Of a stretch of 31,721 nucleotides of DNA, positions 7,458 to 15,557 are shown in pieces. The notes below the pieces were generated by a model. The model did no database searches. It had not been told where the DNA came from and saw nothing but the letters and a program-made list of their open reading frames with translations. Position 1 is the first letter of the stretch, and the number at the start of each line of letters is the position of its first letter. Both the position numbers and the translations under genes were made by a program. The DNA comes from a virus, in the IMG/VR virus record IMGVR_UViG_3300027659_000133, positions 1 to 31,721 of that record. The stretch is one strand, 5' to 3'.

Positions 7458-9085
7458 ATAGTAAGTTCCTCAAAGTTATCACTTGCATTAATTAGTCTAC
7501 CAGTATCTTCGATAAACCTGTACTTACCCATTGGACCAGTCCTGCCAGTCCAACGATCCTTTAAAACCCAAAGCTTACTAGTGTGCCTTTCAATAGGATC
7601 AGTCTCAAGTTTATTTCTACTAATAGCAATTAGTTGTGCACCAATCTGCTTTAGCGAACCAGAACCTTTTAAGTCATCATCTGAAGGAACAGCACCTTCT
7701 TCAAAAGATTTCTGGTTATTGTTTGTCTTTCTTAGATGACTAACAACTCCAATCCAAATACTATGTCGTTTAGCTAGCTTTAACAAATCAGACATAAGCT
7801 TATCTGTAGCTCGGTTAACATCATTATCTTCAGCATCTGATACTGCAATAGTAATGTGATCAAGATAAATAAACTTACAACCACTTAAAGCCATAAACTC
7901 CATCTTGTCTATTAAGGAGTCATCTCCCATAGATCCTTGATGATCTAAGAACATAATACGACTTGTACCCATTGTTTCAGTCCAAGCAATGCGTTCTTCT
8001 TCCTCAGTAACTTCAACATCAGGTAATTGAATACGCTTGTTTAAATGAAGCGCCATAATACCTTCAACTGTTTCAGATACACTTTCTTCTAAAGAACAAA
8101 TACCGATTTTCTCATTTGTTGTTTTAAGCAAATGATATTGATCTTCCTTTAAGAAAGAACTTTTACCCATGCCAGTACCTGAACAAAGAACTGTAATAGA
8201 CCCTAGACATCTACCATAGATTTTTTTATTTAATTCTACAGCAAAGTCAGGCCAAGGTACATAGTCAATATCTGATTCAGCTTTATACAAATCCCAAGTA
8301 TCTGCTGAGTTAACAATACCTACAGGACTCCACGATTGTGCATCCCATACCTGAGAAAGAACTGCTAAGTGTCCTTCCTTGACGTATAGTTCATTAGCGT
8401 CTTTAAACTTAGTATTTCTTACAATTTTAACTTTATCAAAGCCAATAATTTTAGCAGCTCTATCAGCAGCTTCTTTTCCTGGTTCATCATTATCAAACCA
8501 GATTACTACTGAATCAAAGCTACGTAGCCAATCTCTATTGCTAAGTAGAATATTAGTTTGACTTGCAGAGGGTATAGAAACTACTGGATAAATCTTTTCG
8601 TATTTATCAAACCAAGCTTGAGAAACTGTTAATGCATCAATCTCACCCTCGGTAATTACTAATTGTTTACCCCCATTGCCCGCTTGCATTTGTCCAAAAA
8701 GGCTTTTAATTTTTCCGATAACTGTGAAGTCCTTAGGAAGAATGCGCTTTTTATATCCTGTAATTTCATTAATACCATATGGGTAATAATGCGAATCGAT
8801 ATCACCTTTTTCATTTACTGTAACCTTTATATTAAAGTGTTCTGCAATTTTTCTTGTGATCTTGCGGTCAGCAAAACCTCTTATAGCATAAGTAGAAATC
8901 TCTTCTAATGTTTCAATGCCATAACTTTCCTTTTTAGTTGTCACAAAAGAATCCTTACTTTGATCTGGAAACCAGCCTCTACATGAAAAACAATATGAGG
9001 TTCCATCCTCGTATATCTGTCTAGCATCGCTACTACCACAGTCTTCACTTAGGCAAGGTTGATCCTTTACAACTATTTTTCCCAT
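7454..9085 (-). CDS. T7 gp4-like DNA primase-helicase
   Basis: This 543-residue protein has the full gp4 architecture. A zinc ribbon comes first (C11, C16, C32, C35), then a TOPRIM primase domain with E147 in TEGEIDAL and DND at 198-200. A RecA-type hexameric helicase follows, with Walker A SGTGMGKSS at 302-310, Walker B FIYLDH at 405-410, VVSHLRK at 447-453 and an RWTGRTG segment near 511-517 where T7 gp4 has its arginine finger. It primes and unwinds at the fork with the phage polymerase and ssDNA-binding protein. Length is close to T7 gp4 (566). It follows the small membrane-protein gene with no obvious terminator between them. Confidence 0.95.
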   Translation of the reverse strand: MGKIVVKDQPCLSEDCGSSDARQIYEDGTSYCFSCRGWFPDQSKDSFVTTKKESYGIETLEEISTYAIRGFADRKITRKIAEHFNIKVTVNEKGDIDSHYYPYGINEITGYKKRILPKDFTVIGKIKSLFGQMQAGNGGKQLVITEGEIDALTVSQAWFDKYEKIYPVVSIPSASQTNILLSNRDWLRSFDSVVIWFDNDEPGKEAADRAAKIIGFDKVKIVRNTKFKDANELYVKEGHLAVLSQVWDAQSWSPVGIVNSADTWDLYKAESDIDYVPWPDFAVELNKKIYGRCLGSITVLCSGTGMGKSSFLKEDQYHLLKTTNEKIGICSLEESVSETVEGIMALHLNKRIQLPDVEVTEEEERIAWTETMGTSRIMFLDHQGSMGDDSLIDKMEFMALSGCKFIYLDHITIAVSDAEDNDVNRATDKLMSDLLKLAKRHSIWIGVVSHLRKTNNNQKSFEEGAVPSDDDLKGSGSLKQIGAQLIAISRNKLETDPIERHTSKLWVLKDRWTGRTGPMGKYRFIEDTGRLINASDNFEELTI

Positions 9086-9086
9086 T

Positions 9087-9263
9087 TTATTTATTTATTA
9101 CGTTATTAGCTGCAAAACAAGCGGTTGAGATAAAGCTAAAGGCTACTGAGACTAACAAAAAGTCTGCTGAACTCCATTGCTCTACCCCTGTTAGCAAATT
9201 AACAGCTTGTGCTGATACTATAAGCATTGAACAAAAACCAAATAGAAAACCAATTAATTTCAT
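9087..9263 (-). CDS. Small membrane protein, two predicted transmembrane segments
   Basis: This 58-residue protein has hydrophobic segments at about 3-19 (LIGFLFGFCSMLIVSAQAV) and 34-54, joined by a short polar loop (TGVEQWSSAD). The ATG overlaps the upstream stop as TAATG, and the stop lies 2 nt before the primase start. It is not a signal peptide followed by a mature protein, since the second segment is just as hydrophobic. Holin-like size and topology are noted, but the location in the replication block argues against a simple holin call. Function unknown. Confidence 0.6.
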   Translation of the reverse strand: MKLIGFLFGFCSMLIVSAQAVNLLTGVEQWSSADFLLVSVAFSFISTACFAANNVINK

Positions 9264-9709
9264 TATTTTAATCCTGCTAATTTATTTAATCTCTTACGAT
9301 GTCTAACAGATACTTCTTCAGATGATCTCCATTGAACTTTATCAATAAAACGATTGTACCAAATATGGTTGTTAGTTGGGACTTCTACAAAACATTGAGA
9401 CCATGTTTCAGCCCAACTTAAACCGCCTCTAGTGTAATACTGATCTAATACATAAAATTCAAAAGAATCTTTTCCATTCTCTTCGATTAGGGCATTAATA
9501 TCTTTAGATGAGCTAGTATAGGTTCTCCAATTACTTGGCTTACCTCTGTTTATTTTACCTGTACCTCTAAAGATTTTCTTACCAATATACATCATACCAT
9601 TCTTAGTATCCTTGATTAAATAAACAAAACCAAAAGCGTTATTATAATCTAGTTGTTCAGTAAAGTTCCAATGTCCATTGTCTTTATTCTTTGATTTGGA
9701 AGTGGTCAT
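9263..9709 (-). CDS. GIY-YIG-like endonuclease
   Basis: This 148-residue protein contains FGFVYLIKDTKNGMMYIGKK at residues 26-45. This is the GIY-YIG core in the degenerate form (V-Y-L then Y-I-G) used by phage Seg-like and related nucleases. A Trp-rich segment with a Glu (about 110-117) and an Asn in YNRFI near the end supply plausible metal and active-site residues. The family cuts branched or double-stranded DNA. No T7 endonuclease I homologue appears in the window, so this protein could fill the junction-resolving role, but it could also be a homing-type nuclease. It overlaps the exonuclease gene by 26 nt, which suggests an integrated part of the module and not a recent insertion. Confidence 0.7.
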   Translation of the reverse strand: MTTSKSKNKDNGHWNFTEQLDYNNAFGFVYLIKDTKNGMMYIGKKIFRGTGKINRGKPSNWRTYTSSSKDINALIEENGKDSFEFYVLDQYYTRGGLSWAETWSQCFVEVPTNNHIWYNRFIDKVQWRSSEEVSVRHRKRLNKLAGLK

Positions 9710-10382
9710 TTATATAGCGCCAGATGTGGATCAACCTGCCATTGGCAAGTAAATAAGGTTTCCACTGGTCGCCATATTGTTCTTTGTAAGCATTGATTAC
9801 TGCTGCCTTTCTTTTATTATTATTATCACAGCCCTCTAAGATCTTATTGGCTTTTACTGGACCTACTTTACTAAGTCCAGGAATATTGTCTACCGCATCG
9901 CCCATAAGTATCTGTCGCCAGTAGTGGATGTCTGCAGCATCTTCACTTACTTCATAATGTTCATCTTTTCCTGGTTTGAAATGTCTTCCAGGAATGCAAT
10001 CTAAGTCCTTATCAATTGTACATACAACATAAGGATCACCATCTCTAATAGCCTCTAATGCCCAAATTCGGAGTAAGTCATCTGCTTCAAATCCGTGGGC
10101 AACTACTGCATTAGGGTGTTTACAAAACCAGTCTTTTAATTCATCAAAATGTTCTGCTCTGTTTTTCTTAGATGCGAGTCTTGCTTTACTCTTTTTATAT
10201 TCAGGAAAAAATTCTTCTCTCCAATTATTAAGTCCACCAATTGCAATGAGGTAATCACTGCAAAAGGTGTTTTCAACAACAGCTTCAAGAACTTCGTCTA
10301 ATTTAATTTTAGCTTCTTCTACGTCTTCAGTGCCCCAAATAGCCTGATATAGTAGAACGTCTCCGTCTACTAATGCTATCAT
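9684..10382 (-). CDS. 5'-3' exonuclease / flap nuclease (T7 gp6-like)
   Basis: This 232-residue protein of the FEN/PIN superfamily shows the acidic metal sites in order: VDGDVLLYQ at the N terminus, FEADDLLRIWAL in the middle, then CTIDKDLDCIPG and GDAVDNIPGLSKVGPVKANKIL. The last is the helix-hairpin-helix that grips duplex DNA. It removes RNA primers and resects ends, and in T7 gp6 it also degrades host DNA. It is shorter than gp6 (about 300). It starts in a 4-nt overlap with the preceding small gene. Confidence 0.9.
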   Translation of the reverse strand: MIALVDGDVLLYQAIWGTEDVEEAKIKLDEVLEAVVENTFCSDYLIAIGGLNNWREEFFPEYKKSKARLASKKNRAEHFDELKDWFCKHPNAVVAHGFEADDLLRIWALEAIRDGDPYVVCTIDKDLDCIPGRHFKPGKDEHYEVSEDAADIHYWRQILMGDAVDNIPGLSKVGPVKANKILEGCDNNNKRKAAVINAYKEQYGDQWKPYLLANGRLIHIWRYINDHFQIKE

Positions 10383-10567
10383 ACTGGGTAAGTTACTTTC
10401 TCATAACCATACTTCTTAACACGAGCAAGAAGTTTTTGACCTACTTTGTTACGTACTTTGTATTTAATAATAGTAGGACGATCTACAAAGCTGAGATATA
10501 GATATTTATCTCCACGAGGATAGGTGTATGTTGCGGATGGCACTTGATATACTAATGCTTTTTTCAT
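10379..10567 (-). CDS. Hypothetical small basic protein
   Basis: This 62-residue protein is rich in Lys, Tyr and Val, probably a small beta sheet with a C-terminal helix (KVGQKLLARVKKYGYEK). Both ends overlap neighbours by 4 nt. The family is not recognised. The basic character would allow nucleic-acid binding, but this is only an inference from composition. Confidence 0.6.
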   Translation of the reverse strand: MKKALVYQVPSATYTYPRGDKYLYLSFVDRPTIIKYKVRNKVGQKLLARVKKYGYEKVTYPV

Positions 10568-10980
10568 TTTTGTTGAACTCTTATGTTACTATGAATTAAT
10601 GTTAAAATACCTGAATCTGTTTTATACGGGTCTGAGAAGACAACCCTCTCAATACCCGATTGAATTAGTAATAAGGAACAATTGTCACAAGGAGCAGTTG
10701 TTACATATACTGTTGAACCACGTAAGCTTAAACCTTCTGCAGCTGCTTTAGATACTAAATTAGCTTCAGCATGAATTACATACGATAGTGTTTTATTCTG
10801 ATCGTTCTCGCATTTATTAGGAAAACCTTTAGGTGTTCCATTAAAGCCAAAACTAAGAATATTGTTGTTCTTTACTGCAATTGCACCTACTTTACGCTTC
10901 TCAGCATGTGACATTAGAGCAATCCTCTTTGCAAGATCTAGATAGAGGGAATCGTAGCGATCTTCTTTTGTAGCCACCAA
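10564..10980 (-). CDS. dCMP/cytidine-type deaminase
   Basis: This 138-residue zinc deaminase has HAEAN at residues 70-74 (zinc His and catalytic Glu) and APCDNC with Cys at 98 and 101, the hallmark of the dCMP deaminase family. FGFNGTPKGFPN in front is also typical. It converts dCMP to dUMP, feeding dTMP synthesis. No thymidylate synthase is visible in the window. The start is non-ATG, TTG at 10980 or the adjacent GTG, because the first ATG (10914) would remove the first helix conserved in the family. AGGG lies upstream. It overlaps the previous gene by 43 nt. Confidence 0.88.
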   Translation of the reverse strand: MVATKEDRYDSLYLDLAKRIALMSHAEKRKVGAIAVKNNNILSFGFNGTPKGFPNKCENDQNKTLSYVIHAEANLVSKAAAEGLSLRGSTVYVTTAPCDNCSLLLIQSGIERVVFSDPYKTDSGILTLIHSNIRVQQK

Positions 10981-11429
10981 GGTGCATCCCTATTTGTATA
11001 TTTCATTAAATTAATTTTTTCTGTTAAATAATAATATCGATATGAATTAACAGCATTATCTAATTGACAATGCTCTGGCATAGCTAGAGGTGGATCTTGC
11101 CACCCTAGTGCTTTAATGTCCCTTGGTGTGTTAAACAAAGAATCTTTATGCTCACGTATAGTTTTATGCTCTTTGCCAAAGCGATGTGTATACTCTTTAC
11201 CTAGCTCTATCATTAAAAGATAAAGCCAGTTATAGTGAGCAACAGACTCTCTAACCCATATAGCAGAAGGGTGGTTTTGATGAGTTACTTTATATGGCCC
11301 ACCCTCACCACATAAATGATGAGCAGTGGACAATAGTTGGGCAGACTCTAGAATCATTTTTACTACATGAGTATCGTAGTGATCCATAGCACACTTATCA
11401 GGATCACGATCTAGGAAGAAAATGTTCAT
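10938..11429 (-). CDS. Conserved phage protein of unknown function (HVVKMILESAQLL motif)
   Basis: This 163-residue soluble protein has a strong His/Trp signature: DHYDTHVVKMILESAQLLSTAHH near the N terminus, HQNHPSAIWVRES in the middle, and a YRYYYLTEKI..MKYTNR.APWW ending. I recall similar proteins in many tailed phages annotated only as hypothetical. The clustered His, Asp and Glu residues could form a metal or nucleotide site. The ATG overlaps the preceding stop by 4 nt, and the last 43 nt also encode the deaminase N terminus. No function is assigned. Confidence 0.7.
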   Translation of the reverse strand: MNIFFLDRDPDKCAMDHYDTHVVKMILESAQLLSTAHHLCGEGGPYKVTHQNHPSAIWVRESVAHYNWLYLLMIELGKEYTHRFGKEHKTIREHKDSLFNTPRDIKALGWQDPPLAMPEHCQLDNAVNSYRYYYLTEKINLMKYTNRDAPWWLQKKIATIPSI

Positions 11430-12067
11430 GATTCGTACACAGTAGTAAAGTCAGGATACTTAGCTTTAATTTTTGCTATGTACTTTGGATCATCAGTTTT
11501 TCTAACTAAATGAACTTTAAACTGCTTACTAATATCAAACTCTATACTAGTTCCTAACTCATAGTCTTCTGAGTTCTTTAGGTAGTCCCAATAATAACCA
11601 CGAGTATAAGAAGCCTTAGATAAACTCCCATGAAATGTGTACAACATATCAATTGGATATCTATCACACAATACAATTTGAATTGGCATAAAGCAATTCT
11701 TTACATTTAATACACCAACAACTCCATTATCTATGCTATGCATATAATAAGAATTATTTGTTACATCTTCTAATTCATTATCTTGAAGTTCTAAGGCTTG
11801 TGATATCCTAGCTATAATACTATCTTTAGACTCCTTTGGATATCCATGAAGATAAATATCTAAGTCTCTTGCAGGATTACCTAACTCCCAATCTCGTGGT
11901 GCTCCACCTAAAATACAAGAATCAGGATCTACAATATGCAACATATTTAATGCCGCATGAGCACATGTTTTCTGTGATTCAATAGTTTTCTTTTTCATAT
12001 GGCTATCATTTAAATTTAAGTGATCTAAAAAAGCTTTTTTAATTCTATCGTTTAATTCAGTGGACAT
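11426..12067 (-). CDS. Nucleotidyltransferase-fold protein
   Basis: This 213-residue protein has the pol-beta nucleotidyltransferase signature GGAPRDW at 54-60 followed by DLDIYL at 68-73. This is the GG-x2-RD...DxD layout of CCA-adding and poly(A) polymerase head domains. A third acidic residue probably lies in the strand near 130-140. No tRNA-binding or HD domain follows, so it is a minimal transferase. Substrates of this superfamily include tRNA 3' ends, RNA, proteins and small molecules. In phages such genes are common and mostly unassigned. It sits between DNA polymerase and the conserved His/Trp protein and overlaps both. Confidence 0.75.
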   Translation of the reverse strand: MSTELNDRIKKAFLDHLNLNDSHMKKKTIESQKTCAHAALNMLHIVDPDSCILGGAPRDWELGNPARDLDIYLHGYPKESKDSIIARISQALELQDNELEDVTNNSYYMHSIDNGVVGVLNVKNCFMPIQIVLCDRYPIDMLYTFHGSLSKASYTRGYYWDYLKNSEDYELGTSIEFDISKQFKVHLVRKTDDPKYIAKIKAKYPDFTTVYES

Positions 12068-13934
12068 CGTACCAATCTTTACCTATTTTAGCTTCGCCAT
12101 CCATGATCATTACACCAAACTCTTTAGGTGCATCACGAAAGGCTTCTTTTGCAATTAGAGCAGCTTTTTCAGCATACTCGTGTGGGACTTCAAATTCAAT
12201 CTCATCATGATAAAAAATCAGAGGGTTGAATGGGATACCTTCCTCTTTCAGTCGGGTATATGCAACAGCTGTAGCGGCTTTACAAGTAATAGCTTCACAA
12301 CTTTGTAATAGATAGTTTAAAGATTTATGAGCAGACTCACAAGGTATCTTTCTACCATCAAGAGCAGGAATCCAAGGGTTACCATGGTTTTCTGTTTTGT
12401 TATAGACTGCATTAATACGTTTGATTAATGAGTCTAATCCTGGAATACGCTTTGCAAACTCAGCTTTAATCTTATTGCCTAATTTAGCATTACGGATACC
12501 TGTTAAAATCAAAGAAACTTTCTCACCCCCAGCACCAAACAAATAAGCATAAATAAATGGTTTAGCTAGTTTGCGAGATACGAGAGGGTCTTTGATAATC
12601 TTAGGAAAATTGGCTTGTTCTTCAGTCATTACAGCTGTAAGCACATCTGCATTTTTCTGATGTACATCTCCATTTAAAACTTCATTTGTATATTCATCAT
12701 TCTTTAGATAATGACATAAAGCTCTAAATTGATTACCAGAAGAATCAGCACCAATGATTGTATACCCAGGAGTGGCAACAAATAGTTTCCTAATATCTGC
12801 ACCCCACTCTGAATCAGCACCTGGAACATTGACAATACCACTATGTCTAGCACGACCAGTTGGAGTAGAGATAGTAAAACAACTACCATGTAATCGGTTA
12901 TTCTCATCTAATGACTCCATCCATCCAGACAAAATAGAATGTCTAGATCTAGTAGTGTAGTACTTATCAATTAGCATACCTACTTCACCTAATTTTTCAA
13001 GTGAGCTAGTAGTTAATTTCTCTGATACTTTAATAAACTCGTTTCCTTGTTTCTTCCAGTTCCAGTCGTCAGGTACCCAACCAATTTTATGTAAATACAA
13101 TTTAACTGAATCAATGTTACCTAAGTCAGGTTGTACATACTCAAATCGTTGGTAAGGACCTTCTACCAGACGAACATCCCTGCCATTAGTAGGATCAATA
13201 TTAAAATATCTAGCAGTAACGGCATCATAATTACCGTTCTTAATCCACTTTGGTACTTTAGGTTCTTTATCCACAACTTTAGTTTCGGTACTAAGTCTTG
13301 GCTCAATAACAGACTGAACTTCTGCCATTTGAGTTTCCATAACAGCAAGTAGTTTTGTTGCAGCATCTTTATCAAATTGCCACCCTATATATTCTGCATC
13401 AGCACAGAATTGTGCAGTTAAATGCTCATTTTTAATAGAAGTTTTAAGATACTGTTTCTTTTCAAACATTACCTTTAATTCTTTGTTAAGGCTTTTAAAG
13501 ACCTTCAGATTAATCTTTACGTCTTCTCTACACCGATGTAACATGTCTATTGAGTACTGACTCCAGTCCTCATGATCAACTTTAGAATGCCCAAGGTATT
13601 CACCCCATACAGCTAGAGAATGTTTTCCATTAAATCGATCATAGTTAACTACTTGAGACAATAGCATTGTATCATATAGTTTAGTATCTTTATTTGGAAT
13701 CCAATTGTATAGTTTTCGGAGAACAAGCAGATCATAGCCAATAATATTATGGCCAATCAAGCTTGTTGCTTTCGATAGGTGTTGTAAGCCTTGTTCTAAA
13801 CTTGGATATTGTGGATCATAGTCGGTAAAGATTAACTCTTCACCAGTACTAGTATCATTAGTCACAATCATCCAGACTTTACTTACAGTGTCTAGTAGAC
13901 CATCGCTTTCGATGTCAAATACTAGATTACTCAT
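12057..13934 (-). CDS. T7-type family A DNA polymerase
   Basis: This 625-residue protein has both activities. The 3'-5' exonuclease has D7/E9 (FDIES), GHNIIGYD with D68, and D138 in CREDV. The polymerase has motif A GADSSGNQF (D397), motif B R454-x3-K458-x3-Y462-x3-F466, and motif C YHDEIEF (D577). The residue equivalent to E. coli Pol I 762 is Tyr (Y462), as in T7. The one equivalent to Y766 is Phe (F466). It is about 80 residues shorter than T7 gp5 (704), roughly the size of the thioredoxin-binding loop, so processivity may not depend on host thioredoxin. It works with the gp4-like helicase and the ssDNA-binding protein. Confidence 0.95.
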   Translation of the reverse strand: MSNLVFDIESDGLLDTVSKVWMIVTNDTSTGEELIFTDYDPQYPSLEQGLQHLSKATSLIGHNIIGYDLLVLRKLYNWIPNKDTKLYDTMLLSQVVNYDRFNGKHSLAVWGEYLGHSKVDHEDWSQYSIDMLHRCREDVKINLKVFKSLNKELKVMFEKKQYLKTSIKNEHLTAQFCADAEYIGWQFDKDAATKLLAVMETQMAEVQSVIEPRLSTETKVVDKEPKVPKWIKNGNYDAVTARYFNIDPTNGRDVRLVEGPYQRFEYVQPDLGNIDSVKLYLHKIGWVPDDWNWKKQGNEFIKVSEKLTTSSLEKLGEVGMLIDKYYTTRSRHSILSGWMESLDENNRLHGSCFTISTPTGRARHSGIVNVPGADSEWGADIRKLFVATPGYTIIGADSSGNQFRALCHYLKNDEYTNEVLNGDVHQKNADVLTAVMTEEQANFPKIIKDPLVSRKLAKPFIYAYLFGAGGEKVSLILTGIRNAKLGNKIKAEFAKRIPGLDSLIKRINAVYNKTENHGNPWIPALDGRKIPCESAHKSLNYLLQSCEAITCKAATAVAYTRLKEEGIPFNPLIFYHDEIEFEVPHEYAEKAALIAKEAFRDAPKEFGVMIMDGEAKIGKDWYDVH

Positions 13935-14518
13935 TTTAATAATTTTTCAATATCTTTAATTCGGATAGGTTGATTTCCATTCTTAGTATAGGCAAGTAGG
14001 AATTTTAAATACCATAATGCTTTACCAAGTTCTTGTTGTTCAGCATCTTTACCACCTAAGCGGTCTAGATACTTTCGTACTTGTAACTCTACAGCAGCTT
14101 TAAAGCAAGCAGGGTCACGGAAGCTAGGGAGATACTGCATAGTTTCTAGCCATTGTAAATCCATTACATAACTCTGGTAATGGCTAGGATTAATAGCACT
14201 CTGATAGTTAGAGTTAAGAGTATTACTCTCTACTGTTTGTGGATTTTCTTTTAAGTATTTCATAAGTTGATCTACTTCCCACTCATTATCGCCATCTTCA
14301 ATTGCCCACTCATTTAACAAATTACGATAATCATTTATAGAACCAATATGGTTTAATTCTTTAGAACGATTTTTAGCACTAGTAGGCCAAACACATTTAA
14401 TAGTAAAGAAATCCATATTATCTTTCCATGCAGTAACAGCATGTTCAAAGTCATTATAGGTTGCTACTACACCACGGTTCTTGCCATATGAGTATACTTC
14501 ATAAATCGGCACGTACAT
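13931..14518 (-). CDS. DUF3310 / T7 gp1.7-like protein, possible nucleotide kinase
   Basis: This 195-residue protein has a C-terminal half (about 108-195) with the pattern INPSHYQ...LQWLE.....FR...CFKAAVELQVRKYLDRLGGKD.....LGKALWYLKFLL. It matches the DUF3310 fold found in T7 gp1.7, a nucleotide kinase that acts on dTMP and dGMP. The first 100 residues are a separate segment with no recognised motif. A nucleotide-handling role fits the dCMP deaminase and reductase downstream. The assignment rests on motif memory. The ATG lies in a 20-nt overlap with the previous gene. Confidence 0.65.
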   Translation of the reverse strand: MYVPIYEVYSYGKNRGVVATYNDFEHAVTAWKDNMDFFTIKCVWPTSAKNRSKELNHIGSINDYRNLLNEWAIEDGDNEWEVDQLMKYLKENPQTVESNTLNSNYQSAINPSHYQSYVMDLQWLETMQYLPSFRDPACFKAAVELQVRKYLDRLGGKDAEQQELGKALWYLKFLLAYTKNGNQPIRIKDIEKLLK

Positions 14519-14687
14519 CTATTGTTCCCTCTTCTACTTTATATAATTTACCTTCTGCAAGAGCATCTTTTAGCATCCTAATAAATGCATAATTCATGAG
14601 ATATTCTCTTGCTTCATTGTCTAAATCAAGTACTACGTTAGCACTACCATCTTCATTTTCTGAGATAGTATGAACAGTAAGTTTCAT
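14499..14687 (-). CDS. Hypothetical small acidic protein
   Basis: This 62-residue soluble protein has an N-terminal beta pair (MKLTVHTISENEDGSANVVLDLD) followed by a helix (EYLMNYAFIRMLKDALAEG). Its stop overlaps the DUF3310 gene and its start touches the preceding stop. I recall similar small proteins in other aquatic T7-like and T4-like phages, without a function. Confidence 0.6.
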   Translation of the reverse strand: MKLTVHTISENEDGSANVVLDLDNEAREYLMNYAFIRMLKDALAEGKLYKVEEGTIDVRADL

Positions 14688-14950
14688 TAATAAACATCTC
14701 CATTTTCTAAGATCTTTTTATCTTCATATGGTGCGGCTACTCTACGATAGAATTCAATCTTAGCGCCTTCAAGAGCACCTACAATATCATTAATTGCTTG
14801 GTAGTTACCCTTGTCTGTACGATTGAAATAGTCTCGTACAATAGATGTAACAACAAAGTTTAGTTCTCCTGGGGTAGTACATAAGTCACCTACCTCAGCT
14901 ACACTTTTTGTGTGTAGAAACTGTTTAAAATCCTGTCTAATATATGGCAT
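14687..14950 (-). CDS. Conserved small phage protein (DUF6899-like)
   Basis: This 87-residue protein starts at the ATG giving MPYIRQD, which overlaps the upstream stop as TAATG. A longer TTG-started form adds five residues and is not favoured. The pattern MPYI..D......GELNF..T.....Y........Y..IND..GALE.AK.EFYRR...PYED.KI..NGDVY is, from memory, a widespread phage family of unknown function. It is predicted to be helical and soluble. Confidence 0.68.
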   Translation of the reverse strand: MPYIRQDFKQFLHTKSVAEVGDLCTTPGELNFVVTSIVRDYFNRTDKGNYQAINDIVGALEGAKIEFYRRVAAPYEDKKILENGDVY

Positions 14951-15141
14951 TATTTTTCTTCCCAAAGGCTTGCATGATAAACCTTAACTTTTAATTTTGG
15001 ATAGTGAGCTTTAACATCTTTTACTTTAACCTCTACTTGTCTCAAACTAGTAAAAACACATTCCTGAGTTGCTTTGCTAATAGGGATATTATGTTCTATA
15101 GCAGGGTCATCAGGGTCTACATAAGTAATAAAGAAAGGCAT
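14950..15141 (-). CDS. Hypothetical small protein
   Basis: This 63-residue protein has an N-terminal beta strand (MPFFITYVDPDDP) and a Lys/Val-rich C-terminal half. No motif is recognised. It shares TAATG-type junctions with both neighbours, so it is probably translated in a coupled chain. Confidence 0.55.
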   Translation of the reverse strand: MPFFITYVDPDDPAIEHNIPISKATQECVFTSLRQVEVKVKDVKAHYPKLKVKVYHASLWEEK

Positions 15142-15557
15142 TAATCAATATACTCCGTAATAATTGTGTCGCATGCCTTATCTACTGTTGATCTCCACTC
15201 TGTAACTAAAGATTCAAAGAATGGGTGTATCGTATCAGCAGAAGCTTTAAATGCAACTACTGGTTTACGTAGTACATAAGCAGCATAAAACACTTCCATA
15301 GAAGTACCGTGTTTAGCAATAGCTGGATTATTTAAGTTAACAAGAATCAAGTCTGACTCTTGGATATCACGAAGATCTAATTCAAAAATTCTCTTCATGT
15401 ACTTAGCTTGAAAGTCATGAACCCTACGAGTAGGATCAAGAACTTTCTGATCTGCTTGTTGAAGTAGTTCAGTAGCAATATTACGCCAACCTTTTGCATC
15501 TTCAATAGAGACATGCTCCATTGGCCCTGCTAAATATATTGTTCTTTGTTTAGTCAT
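15141..15557 (-). CDS. Nucleoside 2-deoxyribosyltransferase-like protein
   Basis: This 138-residue protein has the Rossmann-like layout of the family: IYLAGPM at 7-13, W24R in the first helix, VLDPTRR at 39-45, a DLRDIQESDLILVN strand at 61-74, GTSMEVFYA with the probable catalytic Glu at 88, and RKPVVAF at 98-103. Enzymes of this type move deoxyribose between bases or hydrolyse (deoxy)nucleoside monophosphates. In a phage this would help salvage or rebalance dNTP precursors. It overlaps the following and preceding genes by 1-4 nt. Confidence 0.75.
   Translation of the reverse strand: MTKQRTIYLAGPMEHVSIEDAKGWRNIATELLQQADQKVLDPTRRVHDFQAKYMKRIFELDLRDIQESDLILVNLNNPAIAKHGTSMEVFYAAYVLRKPVVAFKASADTIHPFFESLVTEWRSTVDKACDTIITEYID

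Noticed and set aside
9087-9263. Holin call for the two-segment membrane protein
   Set aside because: Size and topology fit, but no lysis gene is near and it sits between a nuclease and the primase-helicase.
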